Source: Planctomycetota bacterium (GTDB lineage Bacteria; Planctomycetota; Brocadiia; JAADGH01). Taken from it: a stretch of 64,000 bases of DNA. Location of the stretch: positions 1 to 64,000 of the forward strand of contig JAADGH010000239.1 in the NCBI GenBank assembly GCA_013152475.1. The letters are read 5' to 3'. Shown piece after piece: positions 1 through 9,372 of the stretch; position 1 is the stretch's first letter, and each line of letters opens with the position of its first letter. Position numbers and translations under genes: made by a program. Under the pieces are notes generated by a model, which saw only the letters and a program-made list of their open reading frames with translations, searched no databases and was not told where the DNA came from.

Positions 1-143
1 CCATATTACCCGGTTCTCACTTCTTGGCCGCGATTTTCTCCAAGGCATGGCCAAAATTCGCCTTCGCCAGGTTCCGTCCACGGCACTGCGCCTCCCCCCT
101 ACCTCTCCCCCCCTATGGGGAAAAAGGCGCGTTGCTTGCTCAC

Positions 144-506
144 CTACCCTCCGCCGTCCTGTTTCTCCGAGCCACCTTCACCTTCCTTTCCTTCAGCGTT
201 CTTGTCGAGGAGCTCATTCATCCGCCCCTCAAAGCGACAGAGAGTCTGAAGGACTTGGTCGTCGTGCGCAGCGATTTCGATGTGCATCATCCCCATGGAA
301 CCACCGAGCATAAGAATGAGGCCGATGGATACCAGGACGAACAGCGGCACAAAGCTGTATCGGAACTCATCCGGGGAGCGTTCGATGGCAGAGCGGCAGA
401 ACGTAAGGCCGGCAATCACAAAGACAAGTCCTACAATAATGAGAATCCAACATGCCACAAAACCAACCCACGCGCGTTGTTGTTCCCATCGGCTGCCCTT
501 TGACAT
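144..506 (-). CDS. Small two-helix membrane protein, unknown function
   Basis: This encodes 120 residues starting MSKGSRWEQQRAW. The start is the second of two adjacent ATGs because AGGAGG lies six bases upstream of it. Two hydrophobic segments (about residues 14-36 and 50-70) predict an inner-membrane protein. A charged cytoplasmic-type tail follows (HIEIAAHDDQVLQTLCRFEGRMNELL) and ends in a Glu/Gly-rich stretch. The tail looks amphipathic and could form a short coiled coil. I recognise no family. It stands alone, divergent from the lipoprotein pair at 734. Coding status rests on the ribosome site and the clean two-helix pattern; function is unknown. Confidence 0.7.
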   Translation of the reverse strand: MSKGSRWEQQRAWVGFVACWILIIVGLVFVIAGLTFCRSAIERSPDEFRYSFVPLFVLVSIGLILMLGGSMGMMHIEIAAHDDQVLQTLCRFEGRMNELLDKNAEGKEGEGGSEKQDGGG

Positions 507-667
507 CATGCACCTCCTGTGTGAGTTTTCCGCATGTTGGTTTCCTATGGCCCCTGGACCTCTGAGCGAAGGTACACGAATACGCAGAAAAGTCAAGAAA
601 AAACGGTGGGCGGCAATCAGCAACAGTGCACACAGGAATTGTCTCAGCCGTTTCTCAGAGATTGGAC

Positions 668-696
668 TTGAAATCGGCGGCGCCGTTCTCTATCAT
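668..696 (+). promoter_or_regulatory. Sigma-70-type promoter for the lipoprotein pair
   Basis: The sequence TTGAAA, a 17-base spacer and TATCAT lies 37 bases before the ATG at 734. A GTAGGAG ribosome site sits between them. It is judged by consensus match only. Confidence 0.55.
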
Positions 697-733
697 TTGG
701 TTATTCCGGAATGTCTGAGTAGGAGACGAAACG

Positions 734-1315
734 ATGAAGGAACTTGCAGTCTTTGCCTTGGGGTTGATTGGCCTGCTTTCCTGCGCCGGCTGTCGCGAGC
801 CGATTGTGCGGACATACGCTTACTCACACTCCATTCAGAACTACGACCCCAATCTTGTGAGCATCCAGATTGAGCCTGCGGAGGCGTCCCTGCCTGCCGG
901 GGGTGAGCAGACGCTGGTCGCCACGGTGCTGGACAAGGAAGGCAAGCCCTCCCCCGGCCAACGTGTGGAGTGGTTGGTCTGTCGCTCGCCCAACGGGGTC
1001 GGTGAGATCATTAGCGTGGATGAGAGCGGCCTCTTCCTCGCCGACCGCGGCGCGAAGTTCGACAACACAAACGCCATCACCTACACCAACCAGTTCGACC
1101 ACTCGCTCAAAAAGGCCCGGGAGGGAGGCGTAGACTTTGATACGCTCCTCGATAAGCCGGGGAGCCACGAGATAAAGAAAGGCCAGACATGGATCACCAT
1201 CTCCGCAGCGGCCGCCGGGGAGACGCACATCATGGTTTATGCCCCCGGGATCGGCAATCAGACGAAATCAAAAGCCTTCGCCGTGGTCCGCTGGACCCGA
1301 GCCGGCGAGCAATAG
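734..1315 (+). CDS. Lipoprotein with Ig-like domain, paralogue of the next gene
   Basis: This is a 193-residue exported protein. A hydrophobic signal ends in a lipobox-like SCAGC, so Cys20 is the probable lipidated residue. Residues about 45-115 resemble a bacterial Ig-like fold (the IQIEPAEASLPAGGEQ region, then a GQRVEW strand). The entire protein aligns with the first 190 residues of the next gene. They share HSIQNYD, VDESGLFLADRG, YTNQFDH, KGQTWI and YAPGI, so the two arose by duplication. The start has GGAG spaced well upstream. The gene is 12 bases from the next and clearly co-transcribed. The role is unknown; a cell-surface structural or adhesive function is an inference. Confidence 0.8.
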   Translation: MKELAVFALGLIGLLSCAGCREPIVRTYAYSHSIQNYDPNLVSIQIEPAEASLPAGGEQTLVATVLDKEGKPSPGQRVEWLVCRSPNGVGEIISVDESGLFLADRGAKFDNTNAITYTNQFDHSLKKAREGGVDFDTLLDKPGSHEIKKGQTWITISAAAAGETHIMVYAPGIGNQTKSKAFAVVRWTRAGEQ

Positions 1316-1327
1316 GAGGACAGGCAG

Positions 1328-3625
1328 ATGAGACACGTTGACCGGAAATGGTCTGTCATTGTTGCCATGGTTGCACTGGTAAGCCTATGCCCCGCCTGTC
1401 GCGAACCAGCGGTGCGCACCCATGCATTCTCCCATTCCATCCAGAACTACGACGCGGAAATGGCATCGGTTCAGGTTTCGCCCGTCGAATCGACGTCCCT
1501 CGCCAAGTCCTATGCCCTCCTTGTTGCAACCGTGCGCGACGCGAAGGGCACCCCCCTTTCGGGCAAACGGGTCGAGTGGATTATCGCCTCGGAGCAGGGA
1601 GGCGTGGGCGATATCGTGCGCGTGGATGAAAGCGGCCTCTTCCTGGCCGACCGCGGAAACAAGTGGACGAACACCTTCGCTGAAACCTATACCAACCAAT
1701 TCGACCACGACCTTGCCAAGGCCGAGGGCGGGGGGCCGGATATCGAGACGCTCCTCGGAAAAGGCAGCACCCGCTCCAAGATCCTGAAGGGGCAGACCTG
1801 GATCATCGTCACCTCCCCGGTCGGAGGCGTGACCCGCGTCGTTGCGTATGCCCCAGGCATCCGGGATACAAGCAAACAGCGCGCATACGCCACGGTCAAC
1901 TGGTTCGACGCACGTGCGGAATTCCCGGAACGAACCGGCATCTGCAAGGCCGGGAGTTCCTACCGTCTCACCTGCACGGTGAGGCGCATCTCCGACGGCG
2001 AGCCGCTGAAGGGCTTCCCCGTTCGCTGGAGCGTCCTGGAGACCGGACCGGACGCTAATTTTCTGCCGGGCAAAAGGAGTTCCGTCATCGCGGAGACGGA
2101 TAATCTGGGCATTTCGGAAGTGATGCTGGCTCAGCCGAAGGCCGCCGTAGGCAGGAACACCATCGAAATAGCCGCCCTTTTCCCAAAGACCGAGCACACG
2201 AAGACCGCCGGACTATGGACCGGGCGCGTGGGATCAATGACGATCACTCGCGAGTGGTGCCTACCGGTTTTGAAGATGAGCATGAGCGGGCCCGACGTGG
2301 TTCACGTCGGCGATGCGGCTGACTATACCATTGAAATCGGCAATGGCGGCAAGGTCAGCGCGGAGAATTCGCAGCTCGCCGTTGTTCTGCCCGACGGTGT
2401 TTCCTTTCTCAGCTCTCACCCTGGTGGACACGTTCGCGGGCAGGAGGTCCGGTGGGACCTGGAGACGCTCGACGCCGGCTCCCAGCGCCAGATTGCCTTC
2501 GCCGTCAAGATGAGCAAAGAGGGTGAAGGGGTCTTTCGCGGTGGACTGAAGTGCAAGGAAAATGTCGGCGATGAAACAAGCCTCGGCGTCAAAATGGTCA
2601 TGCCCCATCTGACGATATCCAAGACCGGTCCTGCGAGCCTCCTGCGCGGCACGCCGGCCACGTACAAGGTGATCGTAAAGAACGTCGGCACCGCGCCGGC
2701 CACCAATGTGGTTGTCACGGAGAACGTCCCCCCCGGGTTCAAGGCAAAGGATGAAACGCAGCAACAAGTTTGGCGGATCGCCTCCCTCGGCGCGGGGAAA
2801 TCGGAGGAAAAGGAATACACCTATGTTGCCGAGGTCGAAGGCAAGTCCACACACTCCTCTGTTGTGACCGCAGACCGCGACATCAAGGAGGAGGCCAAGG
2901 TCGTCACCATTGTCACCGCGCCTCAACTGGGCCTGACGCTGTCCGGCCCCGATCGGCGCTACGTCAACCAGAAGCTTCGTTACCAGATCGTAGTGACGAA
3001 CACGGGAACCGCAGGGGCCTCTCGCCTGGTTGTCACCAACAAGGTCCCCAGCGGCTTTCGCTTCCTCGAAGCCGGCGTCAACGGGACATACGATCAGGCG
3101 TCCAATACAATCACGTGGAACATCCTCGGAGTGCCTGCCGGCGAGCGCGCCTCGGTGAATGCCATTGTAAAGGCCGAGCGGATCGGCAAGTTCGTGAATT
3201 CGGCGAGTGTGTCTGCCGACGGCGGGCTGTTCGCCAAGGGTGAGGCCGTGACATCGGTCGAGGGCATTGCCGCCCTCAAGATCGAGGCCTATGATATGTA
3301 CGATCCTGTCGAGGTCGGCAGCGAAGCGGATTATGTCGTTCACATTACGAACCAGGGGACAGGTCCCGCCACGAATGTAACGTTGACCGGGTCTTTTCCT
3401 CGCGAGATGGAGTTTGTTTCCGGCGAAGGTCCCACCACCGTGGAGGGTCATAAGAGCGGTTTTGTATGCCAACCGCTGAACAACCTGCCGCCGGGAAGAA
3501 AGGCGAGCTATCGAATTATCCTGCGGGCGGTCTCGCCGAAGGACGCGCGGTTTGAATGTTCCCTCACGGCCAAGGAGTTGAGCGAACCGATCGTCGAACA
3601 GGAGAGCACGCGAATCGTGGAATAG
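1328..3625 (+). CDS. Large lipoprotein with four DUF11-type repeats
   Basis: This is a 765-residue exported lipoprotein. The signal ends at PAC with Cys24 as the likely lipid anchor. Residues 25-195 duplicate the preceding gene and residues about 200-300 form another Ig-like unit. Four consecutive DUF11-type beta-sandwich repeats follow, starting near residues 315, 425, 530 and 645. Each opens with an SGPD/SKTGP-like strand and contains a Y-x-I-x-V-x-N-x-G core and a VPxGxxF strand. DUF11 repeats are typical of very large surface proteins in PVC-type bacteria. AGGAGG precedes the ATG by eight bases. No enzymatic motif is visible. A structural role in the cell envelope is inferred. Confidence 0.85.
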   Translation: MRHVDRKWSVIVAMVALVSLCPACREPAVRTHAFSHSIQNYDAEMASVQVSPVESTSLAKSYALLVATVRDAKGTPLSGKRVEWIIASEQGGVGDIVRVDESGLFLADRGNKWTNTFAETYTNQFDHDLAKAEGGGPDIETLLGKGSTRSKILKGQTWIIVTSPVGGVTRVVAYAPGIRDTSKQRAYATVNWFDARAEFPERTGICKAGSSYRLTCTVRRISDGEPLKGFPVRWSVLETGPDANFLPGKRSSVIAETDNLGISEVMLAQPKAAVGRNTIEIAALFPKTEHTKTAGLWTGRVGSMTITREWCLPVLKMSMSGPDVVHVGDAADYTIEIGNGGKVSAENSQLAVVLPDGVSFLSSHPGGHVRGQEVRWDLETLDAGSQRQIAFAVKMSKEGEGVFRGGLKCKENVGDETSLGVKMVMPHLTISKTGPASLLRGTPATYKVIVKNVGTAPATNVVVTENVPPGFKAKDETQQQVWRIASLGAGKSEEKEYTYVAEVEGKSTHSSVVTADRDIKEEAKVVTIVTAPQLGLTLSGPDRRYVNQKLRYQIVVTNTGTAGASRLVVTNKVPSGFRFLEAGVNGTYDQASNTITWNILGVPAGERASVNAIVKAERIGKFVNSASVSADGGLFAKGEAVTSVEGIAALKIEAYDMYDPVEVGSEADYVVHITNQGTGPATNVTLTGSFPREMEFVSGEGPTTVEGHKSGFVCQPLNNLPPGRKASYRIILRAVSPKDARFECSLTAKELSEPIVEQESTRIVE

Positions 3626-3648
3626 GTTGGGCCGATAGGGACAGTGCC

Positions 3649-5142
3649 TCACACCTTCGGAGTGTCTCTGTCCCGCTGCAGGGCACGGATGAAGGTCTCG
3701 ACGAGATCGGGATCGAGGTGTTTTCCCGAGACCTTGCGAAGTATCCCGATGGCCTGTTCGTCCGACATCCCCTTCTGGTAGGGTCGGTCCGTTGTACAGG
3801 CGTCGAAGGTGTCGGCGATGGCAATGATTTTGCTCAGCAACGGTATCTGATCTCCCTTCAGCCCGTCGGGGTAGCCGCTCCCATCGAGGGCCTCATGGTG
3901 GTGCCGCACGATGGGAACGACATCCTTCAGACGGTCGATCTTGCTGAGCAAATCCGCACCTTGGGCCGCGTGAACCTTGATCTCCTCATATTCCTCCGGC
4001 CTGAGCGCGTCCTTGTTGTAGAGCAATCGATCGGGCATGCCGATCTTGCCGACATCATGCAGGACGGCGGCCAGCCTGAGCGTCTGCATCTGCTTGGCAT
4101 CCAGCCCCAGTTCATTTCCCAGCAGCACCGAGTAATTCCGCACCCGTTCGGAATGGCCGCGGGTGTAGACATCCTTGGCCCGAATGGTGTCGATGATTGT
4201 ATCGATCGTGCTCAGGAAGAGTGACTGGACGTCTCGATACAGGAGAGCATTCTCCACCCCCACGCCCGCTTTGGAACCGATGGCGGTAAGGAGCTTCAGG
4301 TCGTCTTCGTCGTAGCGATTGACTTGCGACGCCTTGTCGATGTAGATCATCCCCAAAATGCGGTCGGCGCTCTTCAGAGGAACGCACATCACGGAGCGCA
4401 CCCCCTGTTTCATGATGCTCTGTGCCGCGGCAAAACGCCTGTCGGACATGGCATCCAGTGAAAGCACGGACTCGTGGTCCCGGAGGACCTGCGCGCTGAT
4501 GGTCGCAGAGACGGTAATCTCCGCGTCCTTCGGGCGTTCCGTCTGGAACCGCAGCTCCCCCGATTCCGGATCGATAAGCATAAGGAACGCCCGGTCTGCG
4601 TCAAAGACGTCGTCTACCAGATCGATGACCTTGCTCAGCGTCGCCTCGAGATCCCGCACATCCTCCATAATCGAGTCGGCGCCGTAGAGGATGCGAAGGG
4701 CCTCATGCGACTTGCGGAGCTGCGCCACGTCCTCCCCCGGCTGGAGATAGGCCGTCTGGTCGAACCCCTTCAATGTCGCAAATGCCTTGGTCTCGGCCGT
4801 GTCGTCGATGGGCGGTGTCTCGGCCGGAGTCCGGGCCAGCTTGCTTGTCGTAAACCCTCCGCTTGCCACTTGGAATGCGCTGCTTCCGACCTGTATCGTG
4901 TCCCCGTCCTTGACTGCAGCACGAGGGGTTTGCTTGCCGTTCACGAGGGTGCCGTTTGTGCTGCCGAGATCGACGACAAATATCCCGTTATCTTCCTTGA
5001 CAACGATTGCGTGCTGAAGGGAAACATGTGATTCGTTCAGAACGAGGTCGCTCTTCGGGTCCCGTCCGATCTGGAAAGGAAAGCGTTTGAGGAAGAAAGT
5101 CTTGCCTTCGACAGGCCCCTTGACACCCAAGAGCGTGATCAC
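3649..5142 (-). CDS. FHA-GAF-HD-GYP signalling protein (predicted c-di-GMP phosphodiesterase)
   Basis: This is 497 residues. The FHA domain (about 15-90) has GRDPKSD, SHVSLQH and STNGTLVNG, the phosphothreonine-binding loops. A GAF domain spans about 155-305. The C-terminal HD-GYP domain (about 325-490) has HDVGK at 362-366, HHHEALDGSGYPDGL and the IADTFDACTTDRPY helix. The HD-GYP residues are intact, so hydrolysis of cyclic di-GMP to GMP is expected. A GTG start is chosen because it overlaps the upstream kinase stop as GTGA. This couples the two genes. FHA modules bind phosphothreonine, so the adjacent kinase is the obvious candidate to control this enzyme; that link is an inference. Confidence 0.9.
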   Translation of the reverse strand: MITLLGVKGPVEGKTFFLKRFPFQIGRDPKSDLVLNESHVSLQHAIVVKEDNGIFVVDLGSTNGTLVNGKQTPRAAVKDGDTIQVGSSAFQVASGGFTTSKLARTPAETPPIDDTAETKAFATLKGFDQTAYLQPGEDVAQLRKSHEALRILYGADSIMEDVRDLEATLSKVIDLVDDVFDADRAFLMLIDPESGELRFQTERPKDAEITVSATISAQVLRDHESVLSLDAMSDRRFAAAQSIMKQGVRSVMCVPLKSADRILGMIYIDKASQVNRYDEDDLKLLTAIGSKAGVGVENALLYRDVQSLFLSTIDTIIDTIRAKDVYTRGHSERVRNYSVLLGNELGLDAKQMQTLRLAAVLHDVGKIGMPDRLLYNKDALRPEEYEEIKVHAAQGADLLSKIDRLKDVVPIVRHHHEALDGSGYPDGLKGDQIPLLSKIIAIADTFDACTTDRPYQKGMSDEQAIGILRKVSGKHLDPDLVETFIRALQRDRDTPKV

Positions 5143-7658
5143 TTCTTTCGTCCCTTCCACCACGCCAGGTATGTCTGCCACTGCTTCGGCCCCCAGCGCG
5201 CGCCCATGGGCGTACCCTCCGGCAGGTTGGTCCTGCATTTGCTGCGGTCTGAGAGGCGGAAGTCGCCGGCCTTGGGGTCCTTGAAGTTCGGCTCACCGCG
5301 AAAGGATCTTTCGTCAAACGTCTTGTATCGCAACCGCCAGCGATCCATCTCGGTGATCTGTACTGGTCCGGACGAATAAATAGCCCCTTTCCCCGCATAG
5401 CAATTGTAGTTCATCTTTGTGGAGAATGTACTGCTTCCCGTAAGCTTCTGGCCCCCTTCCACCAGAACGGCACATCCACCTTGGGGGATCGAAAAGATAT
5501 TAAGCAAGATATTGCCGCGAAAGCGATACAATCGGATCGCCGCTTTCGCATTGCTCACGAACACATTGTTCCGGATCATGATCTCCGTGGCATCATTCAA
5601 CACCATGGCATATTGGTTTCCGACAAAAAGACAATCTGAAAACTCCGCCCAGTATCCCTTCTCTTGTACGGAACTTGCCGTATAGGAGTACACCCCCTCC
5701 TCGCAGTCGGCAAAGACACATCTCCGAATGCGAAAGAAACTGGAGCGGAGGATATTGATCCCCCGGGACCCCCCGCTGCCCTGAAAGATGATCCCCTCAA
5801 CCGTGACGAAATCCGTTCGGTTGATCAGCATCATGCTTTTCTCGGCTCCCGCCTTAAGCACAACAGGCCCCTCCTCCACGGCCCGCACATGGATTCCCCC
5901 CTTCTTCGTCGCCAGCACCCCTGTATCCCCCCCGATCTTGATGGGCCCCTGATAGACTCCTGGATGCACATCGATCCGCACGGGTTCCTTGATCTCTGCC
6001 GGCAGGGACGCCACCGCCTCCGCCAATGTCGCGAAGTCCCCTCCCCCGCCGGCTTTCACGGTAATCACTCTCTTGGCCTGCGGGAGTGCGGGGAGCACCG
6101 GCGCCTTGATCGGCGACGGCTTCGAGGGCGCAACCGGCTTAGTCGGTTCAACCTTTGCCAAAGGCTTGGACTTCGGCGCGGGAAGCACCGCCACATCCGA
6201 TTTCGGCCTTGGTGCGCCACGCCCCGGTTTGGGTTCAACCTGCGCAGGCTTTGGCTCGGACGGAGGCGCTGCGGGTTTCAGCTTGGAACCCAATTCCCCA
6301 GCAACCTTATCCGGCTGACCATCATGCTTTTTACCGGGCTTAGGCCTGCCTTTGCCCGTAGTGGTCTCGGAACCGGGCCCATGCGCCTGTGTTTTACTTG
6401 GCAGGGGCGCCGGCTTTGCTTCGCGCCCCGGTTTACCTCTCTGGTTAAGAAACACCAAATAAACACCCAGCACGCCTATGATCAAAACCACCGCGGCAAC
6501 CCCTGCAATGAGGGGAATCGACTGCCGTCGGCGCACCTCAGCGGGCGTTTCGCCGAGGTAGCCCAGCTCATTCAGGTCCCTCAGCACGTCCTCACACGTC
6601 GCATATCGGACCGCCAGGTCCCGCGCCATCATTTTCTCGATCAATCGGGACAGCTCGAGGGGTATCTGAGCGTTCCGTTTGTGGGGCGCCTGGGCCTTCG
6701 CAGTCCCTGCTTTGTAGAGGATGCTCATTGCGCTGTCGCCGGTGAACGGGGTCACCCCCGTCACCATGTGATAGAACGTTGCCCCCAGCGAATAGATGTC
6801 GGCCTGTTGATTGAGCTCCTTGCCTTCGGCCTGCTGCGGGCTCATGTAGTGCGGCGTCCCCATCACCGCCCCACTCATGGTCAGGGAGACCTCCTGCGAC
6901 GTGTTCATCCGTGCCAGGCCGAAATCGGCGATTTTCACCTCGCCGTTCTCGCTCACCATCAGATTATCCGGCTTGATGTCGCGATGGATAATGCCGAGGG
7001 AGTGCGCCCGCGCCAGGCCCTTGAGCGCTTGTGCGATGTAGTTCGCCGCGATGGTGACGTCCATCGGGCTCTGTTCTTTCAGCATGTCGCCAACGCTGTT
7101 CCCCTCCACGCACTCCATGGCGATATACCACATGCCCTGGTGCTCGCCGATGCTGTGGACCTGCACGATGTTGGGGTGCACCAACTGCGCAGCCGACATG
7201 GCCTCGCGCTTGAACCGCGCCACATATTCCTCGTCCGCTGCGGCCTCGGGCGAGATCATCTTCAGGGCAACCCTGCGCTGCAGGCTAACCTGCTCGGCGA
7301 GGTAAACCGCCCCCATCCCCCCGCTGCCCAGCTTTTTCACAATCTTGAAATCGCCGCCCAGGAGCTTGCCGCCGAGGTCATCGGAATACAGGACATCGCC
7401 TTCCAGCGTCATCTTCACGGTGCCGTCATCGACCACACCGTTCTTCGGGATGTTCGTCTTATCCACGCGTTGGGTCAGTTCGTCGGCCTGTTCGTCGGTG
7501 AGGAATCCCTTGCGCGAGAGGACATCGCGAAGTGTGATGTCCTCCCCCTTGCCCTTGGAGTGTTTTACTTCTTCTATGGCTTCGGCAAGTTGGGCGCTGG
7601 TGATCAGCCCCGCCTGCACCGCCAGAATACCGATGTTCACGTCACGCTCTTGAGGCAT
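5139..7658 (-). CDS. Ser/Thr protein kinase with transmembrane helix and C-terminal beta-helix
   Basis: This is 839 residues. Residues 1-70 are a small helical module resembling MshEN/GSPII_E N-terminal domains. The Hanks-type kinase (about 104-370) has the glycine loop GSGGMGAVY, Lys133, HRDIKPDN (225-232) and DFG (245-247), so it should be active. A transmembrane helix lies near 385-408 (IPLIAGVAAVVLIIGVLGVY). It is followed by a Pro/Lys-rich linker to about 530. A right-handed beta-helix (about 535-780) comes next, with a final segment that fits the exterior. The layout is that of a cytoplasmic kinase with an exported carbohydrate-like sensor. It is coupled to the FHA-HD-GYP gene by overlapping stop and start codons. 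Confidence 0.9.
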   Translation of the reverse strand: MPQERDVNIGILAVQAGLITSAQLAEAIEEVKHSKGKGEDITLRDVLSRKGFLTDEQADELTQRVDKTNIPKNGVVDDGTVKMTLEGDVLYSDDLGGKLLGGDFKIVKKLGSGGMGAVYLAEQVSLQRRVALKMISPEAAADEEYVARFKREAMSAAQLVHPNIVQVHSIGEHQGMWYIAMECVEGNSVGDMLKEQSPMDVTIAANYIAQALKGLARAHSLGIIHRDIKPDNLMVSENGEVKIADFGLARMNTSQEVSLTMSGAVMGTPHYMSPQQAEGKELNQQADIYSLGATFYHMVTGVTPFTGDSAMSILYKAGTAKAQAPHKRNAQIPLELSRLIEKMMARDLAVRYATCEDVLRDLNELGYLGETPAEVRRRQSIPLIAGVAAVVLIIGVLGVYLVFLNQRGKPGREAKPAPLPSKTQAHGPGSETTTGKGRPKPGKKHDGQPDKVAGELGSKLKPAAPPSEPKPAQVEPKPGRGAPRPKSDVAVLPAPKSKPLAKVEPTKPVAPSKPSPIKAPVLPALPQAKRVITVKAGGGGDFATLAEAVASLPAEIKEPVRIDVHPGVYQGPIKIGGDTGVLATKKGGIHVRAVEEGPVVLKAGAEKSMMLINRTDFVTVEGIIFQGSGGSRGINILRSSFFRIRRCVFADCEEGVYSYTASSVQEKGYWAEFSDCLFVGNQYAMVLNDATEIMIRNNVFVSNAKAAIRLYRFRGNILLNIFSIPQGGCAVLVEGGQKLTGSSTFSTKMNYNCYAGKGAIYSSGPVQITEMDRWRLRYKTFDERSFRGEPNFKDPKAGDFRLSDRSKCRTNLPEGTPMGARWGPKQWQTYLAWWKGRKK

Positions 7659-7751
7659 AGCACATATCTTCGAAGTGTGTCCTTGCAGGTAACGAACCGT
7701 TTCTTTTAGTTTACCACACGGCGCGGCATTCGGTCACGTCAAAAAATGATC

Positions 7752-9329
7752 TCACGGGAGCGCCTTTAGCCGAACGTCCCGGAATTCAACCGTGCTGGCA
7801 TGGTTTTGCAGGCCAATGAAGCCCGATTTTAACCGGTCTTTCAGGGCCGGGTGCTTTGAGGTGTCACACTGGATCACTTCTTTCCCGTTCAGAACAACAC
7901 GCACGACAGGGCCCTCGCAGGACGCCTCCAACTTGTTCCACCTCCCCGCGGGGCTTCCGGCATTCGCAGTCGGCGCGACGGCGTCATAGATCGCTCCTGT
8001 CGACTTGGTACTCGGCGGTTCGCGGCGGTCATCGAGAATCTGAATCTCCATCCCCTGATACGCCGGCCGCCCCTCCTCACTGGTTCGGAGAAAGACGCCG
8101 CTGTTCCCCTGCGGACTGATGCGGTACTCCAGGCGCAGGATGAAGTCCGTGTATGTCCCCTTCGGGCGAATCCACCCCTTGCCCGTGCCATCGCATGTCA
8201 GGATCCCCTTCTGCACGCTCCATGCCCCTTCGGTCCCCACCACTTTCCAGCCGGCGAGGTCTTTCCCGTTGAAAAGCAATTCAAAGCCCTCGGCTTCCTC
8301 TTCGGGCGTCAGCCGAGCCGGCCAGTCCGGAATCGTGAGCTCTTCGGCTTCCAGCATCGTCAAGAGCGCCGAGTCCTCCGTATCCAATGGCAGATGAACC
8401 CGCGCCCGACGCCGCGCCGATTCATAGGTCGCAAAGATCAGCTCTGTGGCCTGAAGGGCCTTCCGACTTGACAGGATCGACTCCTTGCCACTCAACAGGC
8501 AGTCGATCGACTCCAGAATATAGAGCGTCGTATCCGCGCCGGGCAGCTTCGATGGTTTCAGCTCTGGCGTCTCCCATCCCTTCCCCTTCGAAGTGAACAC
8601 GCGCAGTCCCCCTCCGATCTCGATCATGCCTTCTGTGCCGACCAGCCGGTTCTGGCAGCGGCTTCCGTGGTCATCGCCTGTAACAAGTAATCCCGTAACA
8701 CCGTTATACCATTTAATATATGACAACCCATTCGTCTCGATAGGTGTGCCGAATACGGTCCGATCCTCGATGATATCGATCTGACCCATCACCCATTCGG
8801 CGGGCAGGTCATCGTTGAAGAAAAACATCATGTCGAACCAATGCGTGCCCCAATCGAACAGGTTGGAGCAGTACCCCTCCATGCGAATGAGTTCGCCGAT
8901 GGCGCCGTCCTTCAGCAATTCCCGCGCCTTGGAGAACGTTGGGCCAAAGCGGCGCTGGTGGCTGAAGGTCATCATAATCCCAGCCCTTTCACACGCCTCG
9001 TGCATCTTTTTGGCATCACCGTACGTCTCCGCCATTGGCTTTTCGGCGTTGATGAGCCTCACCTTTGCATCCACACACGCCATGACCGCGTCATGGTGCA
9101 GTCCGGTCCACAGCGCCATGCTGGCGATGTCCAGATTCTCCTTCTCCAGCATTTCTGTATAGTCGGCATAGGTATTTGGGATGCCAAAGTCCTTCGCCAT
9201 GCTCTGCCGCGCGGTTCCGGACGGGTCGGCGCACGCGACCATCTGTACCCTATCCGATTGCTGGTATCCTACCGCATGGGTCCTTCCACGTCCGCCGCAT
9301 CCGATCAAGCCAACTCTCAGTTTGTCCAT
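7752..9329 (-). CDS. Gfo/Idh/MocA dehydrogenase fused to a DUF1080 (3-keto-glycoside lyase/hydrolase) domain
   Basis: This is 525 residues with no signal peptide, so it is cytoplasmic. Residues 1-325 are a Gfo/Idh/MocA NAD(P)-dependent sugar oxidoreductase, with the Rossmann loop GLIGCGGRGRTH near the start and an EKPMAET motif near 95. Residues about 340-525 are a DUF1080/3-keto-disaccharide hydrolase fold, with FELLFNGKDLAGW, GNSGVFLR, GMEIQILDD, TGAIYD and SGFIGLQNHA. In characterised 3-keto-glycoside pathways these two activities are separate proteins: one oxidises the sugar at C3 and the other cleaves the 3-keto-glycoside. Here they share one chain. The usual DUF1080 protein carries a secretion signal, and this one does not. 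The substrate is unknown. Confidence 0.88.
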   Translation of the reverse strand: MDKLRVGLIGCGGRGRTHAVGYQQSDRVQMVACADPSGTARQSMAKDFGIPNTYADYTEMLEKENLDIASMALWTGLHHDAVMACVDAKVRLINAEKPMAETYGDAKKMHEACERAGIMMTFSHQRRFGPTFSKARELLKDGAIGELIRMEGYCSNLFDWGTHWFDMMFFFNDDLPAEWVMGQIDIIEDRTVFGTPIETNGLSYIKWYNGVTGLLVTGDDHGSRCQNRLVGTEGMIEIGGGLRVFTSKGKGWETPELKPSKLPGADTTLYILESIDCLLSGKESILSSRKALQATELIFATYESARRRARVHLPLDTEDSALLTMLEAEELTIPDWPARLTPEEEAEGFELLFNGKDLAGWKVVGTEGAWSVQKGILTCDGTGKGWIRPKGTYTDFILRLEYRISPQGNSGVFLRTSEEGRPAYQGMEIQILDDRREPPSTKSTGAIYDAVAPTANAGSPAGRWNKLEASCEGPVVRVVLNGKEVIQCDTSKHPALKDRLKSGFIGLQNHASTVEFRDVRLKALP

Positions 9330-9372
9330 CGCGTCAGTGTTTCACTCCAAAGTAGATTTGAGACCGGGACAG

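Noticed and set aside
1-143. Possible gene at the left edge
   Set aside because: No frame has a start, a ribosome site and normal codon composition; it looks noncoding.
5664-7709. Long open frame opposite the Ser/Thr kinase gene (and similar long frames opposite 12714-15557 and 24428-27058)
   Set aside because: These are mirror frames of GC-rich genes. Their products have no domains, whereas the opposite strand shows complete families.
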